Origin: Oscillospiraceae bacterium
GTDB lineage: Bacteria > Bacillota > Clostridia > Oscillospirales > UBA929
Assembly (NCBI GenBank): GCA_031271525.1
Contig: JAISVO010000156.1
Span: 1 to 6,670 of the forward strand
DNA length: 6,670 nucleotides
Direction: 5' to 3'
The position numbers were made by a program, and so were the translations under genes. Numbering within the stretch: the stretch's first letter is position 1; each line of letters opens with the position of its first letter. The notes below the pieces were generated by a model. That model was given only the letters and a program-made list of their open reading frames with translations, made no database searches and was not told where the DNA came from. Of the stretch, positions 6,025-6,670 are shown one piece after another.

Positions 6025-6055
6025 ACAACCCCGCCGCCCTGCCGCTTACCGACAT

Positions 6056-6084
6056 AGTTTAGCATATCGCGCGGAATCTGTCGA
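6056..6084 (-). promoter_or_regulatory. Promoter of the toxin gene
   Basis: On the minus strand TCGACA (6084-6079, 5 of 6 to TTGACA), a 17-base spacer and TAAACT (6061-6056, 4 of 6), with TGC before the -10 box that fits an extended -10. The predicted start is near 6049, giving a leader of about 47 bases. It is weaker than the antisense promoter and starts 12 bases after the stop of the frameshifted chaperone frame, so the cassette is packed tightly into the gap. Confidence 0.62.
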
Positions 6085-6095
6085 TACATTATTGA

Positions 6096-6275
6096 TCATT
6101 TCTTCCGCTTGATCTCATCCGCCTGTTTCTTCTCGATCTCCATGCGGACGATGATCGCGGCTTCCACAAACGCCTGATCGCGTTCGGGCAAATTGAGATA
6201 CCGGGACGGCGGCCAGTGCAGTTTATGCAGGCAAAAATACGCGAAATTCGCCTGCTGGTCGCCGCCCTCGATTAG
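6096..6275 (-). CDS. Frameshift extension of the tail assembly chaperone (-1 frame)
   Basis: After the slippery heptamer the -1 frame bypasses the TAA at 6274-6272 and reads 59 codons to TGA at 6098-6096. It starts LIEGGDQQANFAYFCLHKLH, continues WPPSRYLNLPERDQAFVEAA, and ends in a Lys/Glu-rich helix. It has no ATG or ribosome site of its own at the front. The pattern of short aromatic and basic segment, then W-PP-S-x-[YF]-L, then a helix with many charged residues is what is seen in the second (T- or E'-like) part of phage tail chaperones. In lambda gpGT and P2 gpE+E' the extended form binds the tape measure protein. Here the product would be the upstream protein ending ...EEAKN fused to these 59 residues. 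Confidence 0.85.
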   Translation of the reverse strand, partial: LIEGGDQQANFAYFCLHKLHWPPSRYLNLPERDQAFVEAAIIVRMEIEKKQADEIKRKK

Positions 6276-6281
6276 TTTTTT
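6208..6281 (-). promoter_or_regulatory. Programmed -1 frameshift site: slippery A AAA AAC plus downstream stems
   Basis: A AAA AAC at 6281-6275 is in the correct phase (zero-frame codons GCA AAA AAC) and is followed at once by the TAA stop. Eight bases further, GGCGGC (6266-6261) can pair with GCCGCC (6213-6208), and inside it GCAGGC (6255-6250) pairs with GCCTGC (6232-6227). The two nested stems could act as the 3' stimulator. The heptamer is of the X XXY YYZ class with a strong -1 tendency. Confidence 0.85.
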
Positions 6282-6670
6282 GCCTCTTCCACCAACTCAT
6301 TCTTTGTGCTGAACCCGTTAAATTCCAACACTTTGGTGCTGTAGTCCTCAAATTCGCCCGGCGTGAGCATGGTGGCGATCAGCGCTTCCGCGCCCATCAC
6401 ACCGTAACTGTTCTGAAGTTCGGTGTTGTTGAGGTCGGGGTACAATGTACAGGCAGCGCACATTTTTGCCTGATACGCGCTTGAATCCAACTGCTGTGTA
6501 TACTGCCCCTTCTTGCCGCCGGGTACCGGTTCGCTGGTCATGCACGCCCGACGAAGCGCCGAATGCTGTTTTGCGGTGATCGGCTTGATCTTCCAAAGCT
6601 CCGGTTCTCCCGTTTCCGGGTTGACAAACCGCTTGCTGACAACAACCTCTGCCGCCTCAATGGATTTCGC
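6272..6670 (-). CDS. xkdN: Tail assembly chaperone, XkdN-like (N terminus outside window)
   Basis: The frame is open from the window edge (6670) to TAA at 6274-6272, giving 132 residues in view. XkdN is about 145 residues, so only a short N-terminal part is missing. Visible family marks are SKRFVNPETGEPELWKIKPI, an IT-x-x-x-x-x-ALRRAC helix, YQAKMCAACTLYPDLNNTEL, and QNSYGVMGAEALIATMLTPGEF followed by EFNGF. These chaperones keep the tape measure soluble and help start tube polymerisation around it. This zero-frame product is the short form; the long form uses the -1 frame described separately. In PBSX-like phages the tail tube gene precedes it and the tape measure follows. Here the toxin cassette is placed between it and the tape measure. 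Confidence 0.9.
   Translation of the reverse strand, partial: AKSIEAAEVVVSKRFVNPETGEPELWKIKPITAKQHSALRRACMTSEPVPGGKKGQYTQQLDSSAYQAKMCAACTLYPDLNNTELQNSYGVMGAEALIATMLTPGEFEDYSTKVLEFNGFSTKNELVEEAKN

Larger units (their letters stand above)
5825..6049. repeat. Imperfect inverted repeat framing the toxin gene (17-bp arms)
   Basis: The left arm GTAAGCGGTTGGGCGGC (5825-5841, plus strand) and the reverse complement of the right arm, GTAAGCGGCAGGGCGGC (6049-6033, minus strand), agree at 15 of 17 positions. Each arm starts at or just before the predicted transcription start of one of the two converging RNAs. The toxin mRNA 5' end can therefore pair with its own 3' UTR (15 bp with a 2-base internal mismatch), and the toxin and antitoxin RNAs begin with nearly the same sequence. 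Confidence 0.75.

Noticed and set aside
6348..6596. 82-residue minus-strand frame overlapping the chaperone gene
   Set aside because: It is another frame within the chaperone coding region; the chaperone frame is open to the window edge and carries the family motifs.

Overview
The window is part of the tail module of a Firmicutes prophage or phage of the contractile PBSX/skin/Mu-like type, with all structural genes on the minus strand (transcription runs from high to low coordinates). The host is probably a high-GC member of the Clostridia. The reasons are strong AGGAGG ribosome binding sites, short ATGA overlaps between genes, GC-rich codon use, the XkdN / tape measure / LysM / baseplate J / YmfQ gene order, and a Hol-Tox-type small toxin typical of Firmicutes. 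The host assignment is inference.

Layout in transcription order. (1) 6670-6096: tail assembly chaperone of the XkdN type, cut by the window edge. A slippery heptamer A AAA AAC sits directly before its stop, and a -1 reading frame continues for 59 codons, so the gene makes a short product and a frameshifted long product. (2) 6084-5771: a compact type I toxin-antitoxin cassette. A 27-codon membrane toxin lies on the minus strand with its own promoter, a Shine-Dalgarno hairpin and a terminator. A near-consensus promoter on the plus strand, inside the toxin 3' UTR, drives an antisense RNA of about 100 nt that ends on its own terminator over the last toxin codons. (3) 5746-3482: tape measure protein. 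(4) 3485-2721: LysM tail protein. (5) 2698-1484: baseplate J. (6) 1491-838: YmfQ/DUF2313 baseplate protein. (7) 841-1: N-terminal part of a coiled-coil tail fibre running off the window.

The structural genes work together to build the tail. The chaperone and its frameshifted form handle the tape measure while the tube is assembled. The tape measure sets tail length, the LysM protein binds near the hub, and baseplate J and YmfQ link the baseplate to the fibre. The genes normally found between the LysM protein and baseplate J (XkdQ, XkdR and XkdS type: hub, spike-like and gp25-like wedge) are absent, with only 22 bases in the gap.

The most interesting part is the toxin cassette, which is too small for ordinary gene calling. 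An imperfect inverted repeat (15 of 17 positions) makes the toxin mRNA 5' end complementary to its own 3' end, and also makes it nearly identical to the 5' end of the antisense RNA. This suggests fold-back control of the toxin message. The cassette also places a terminator between two tail genes that must be expressed together.
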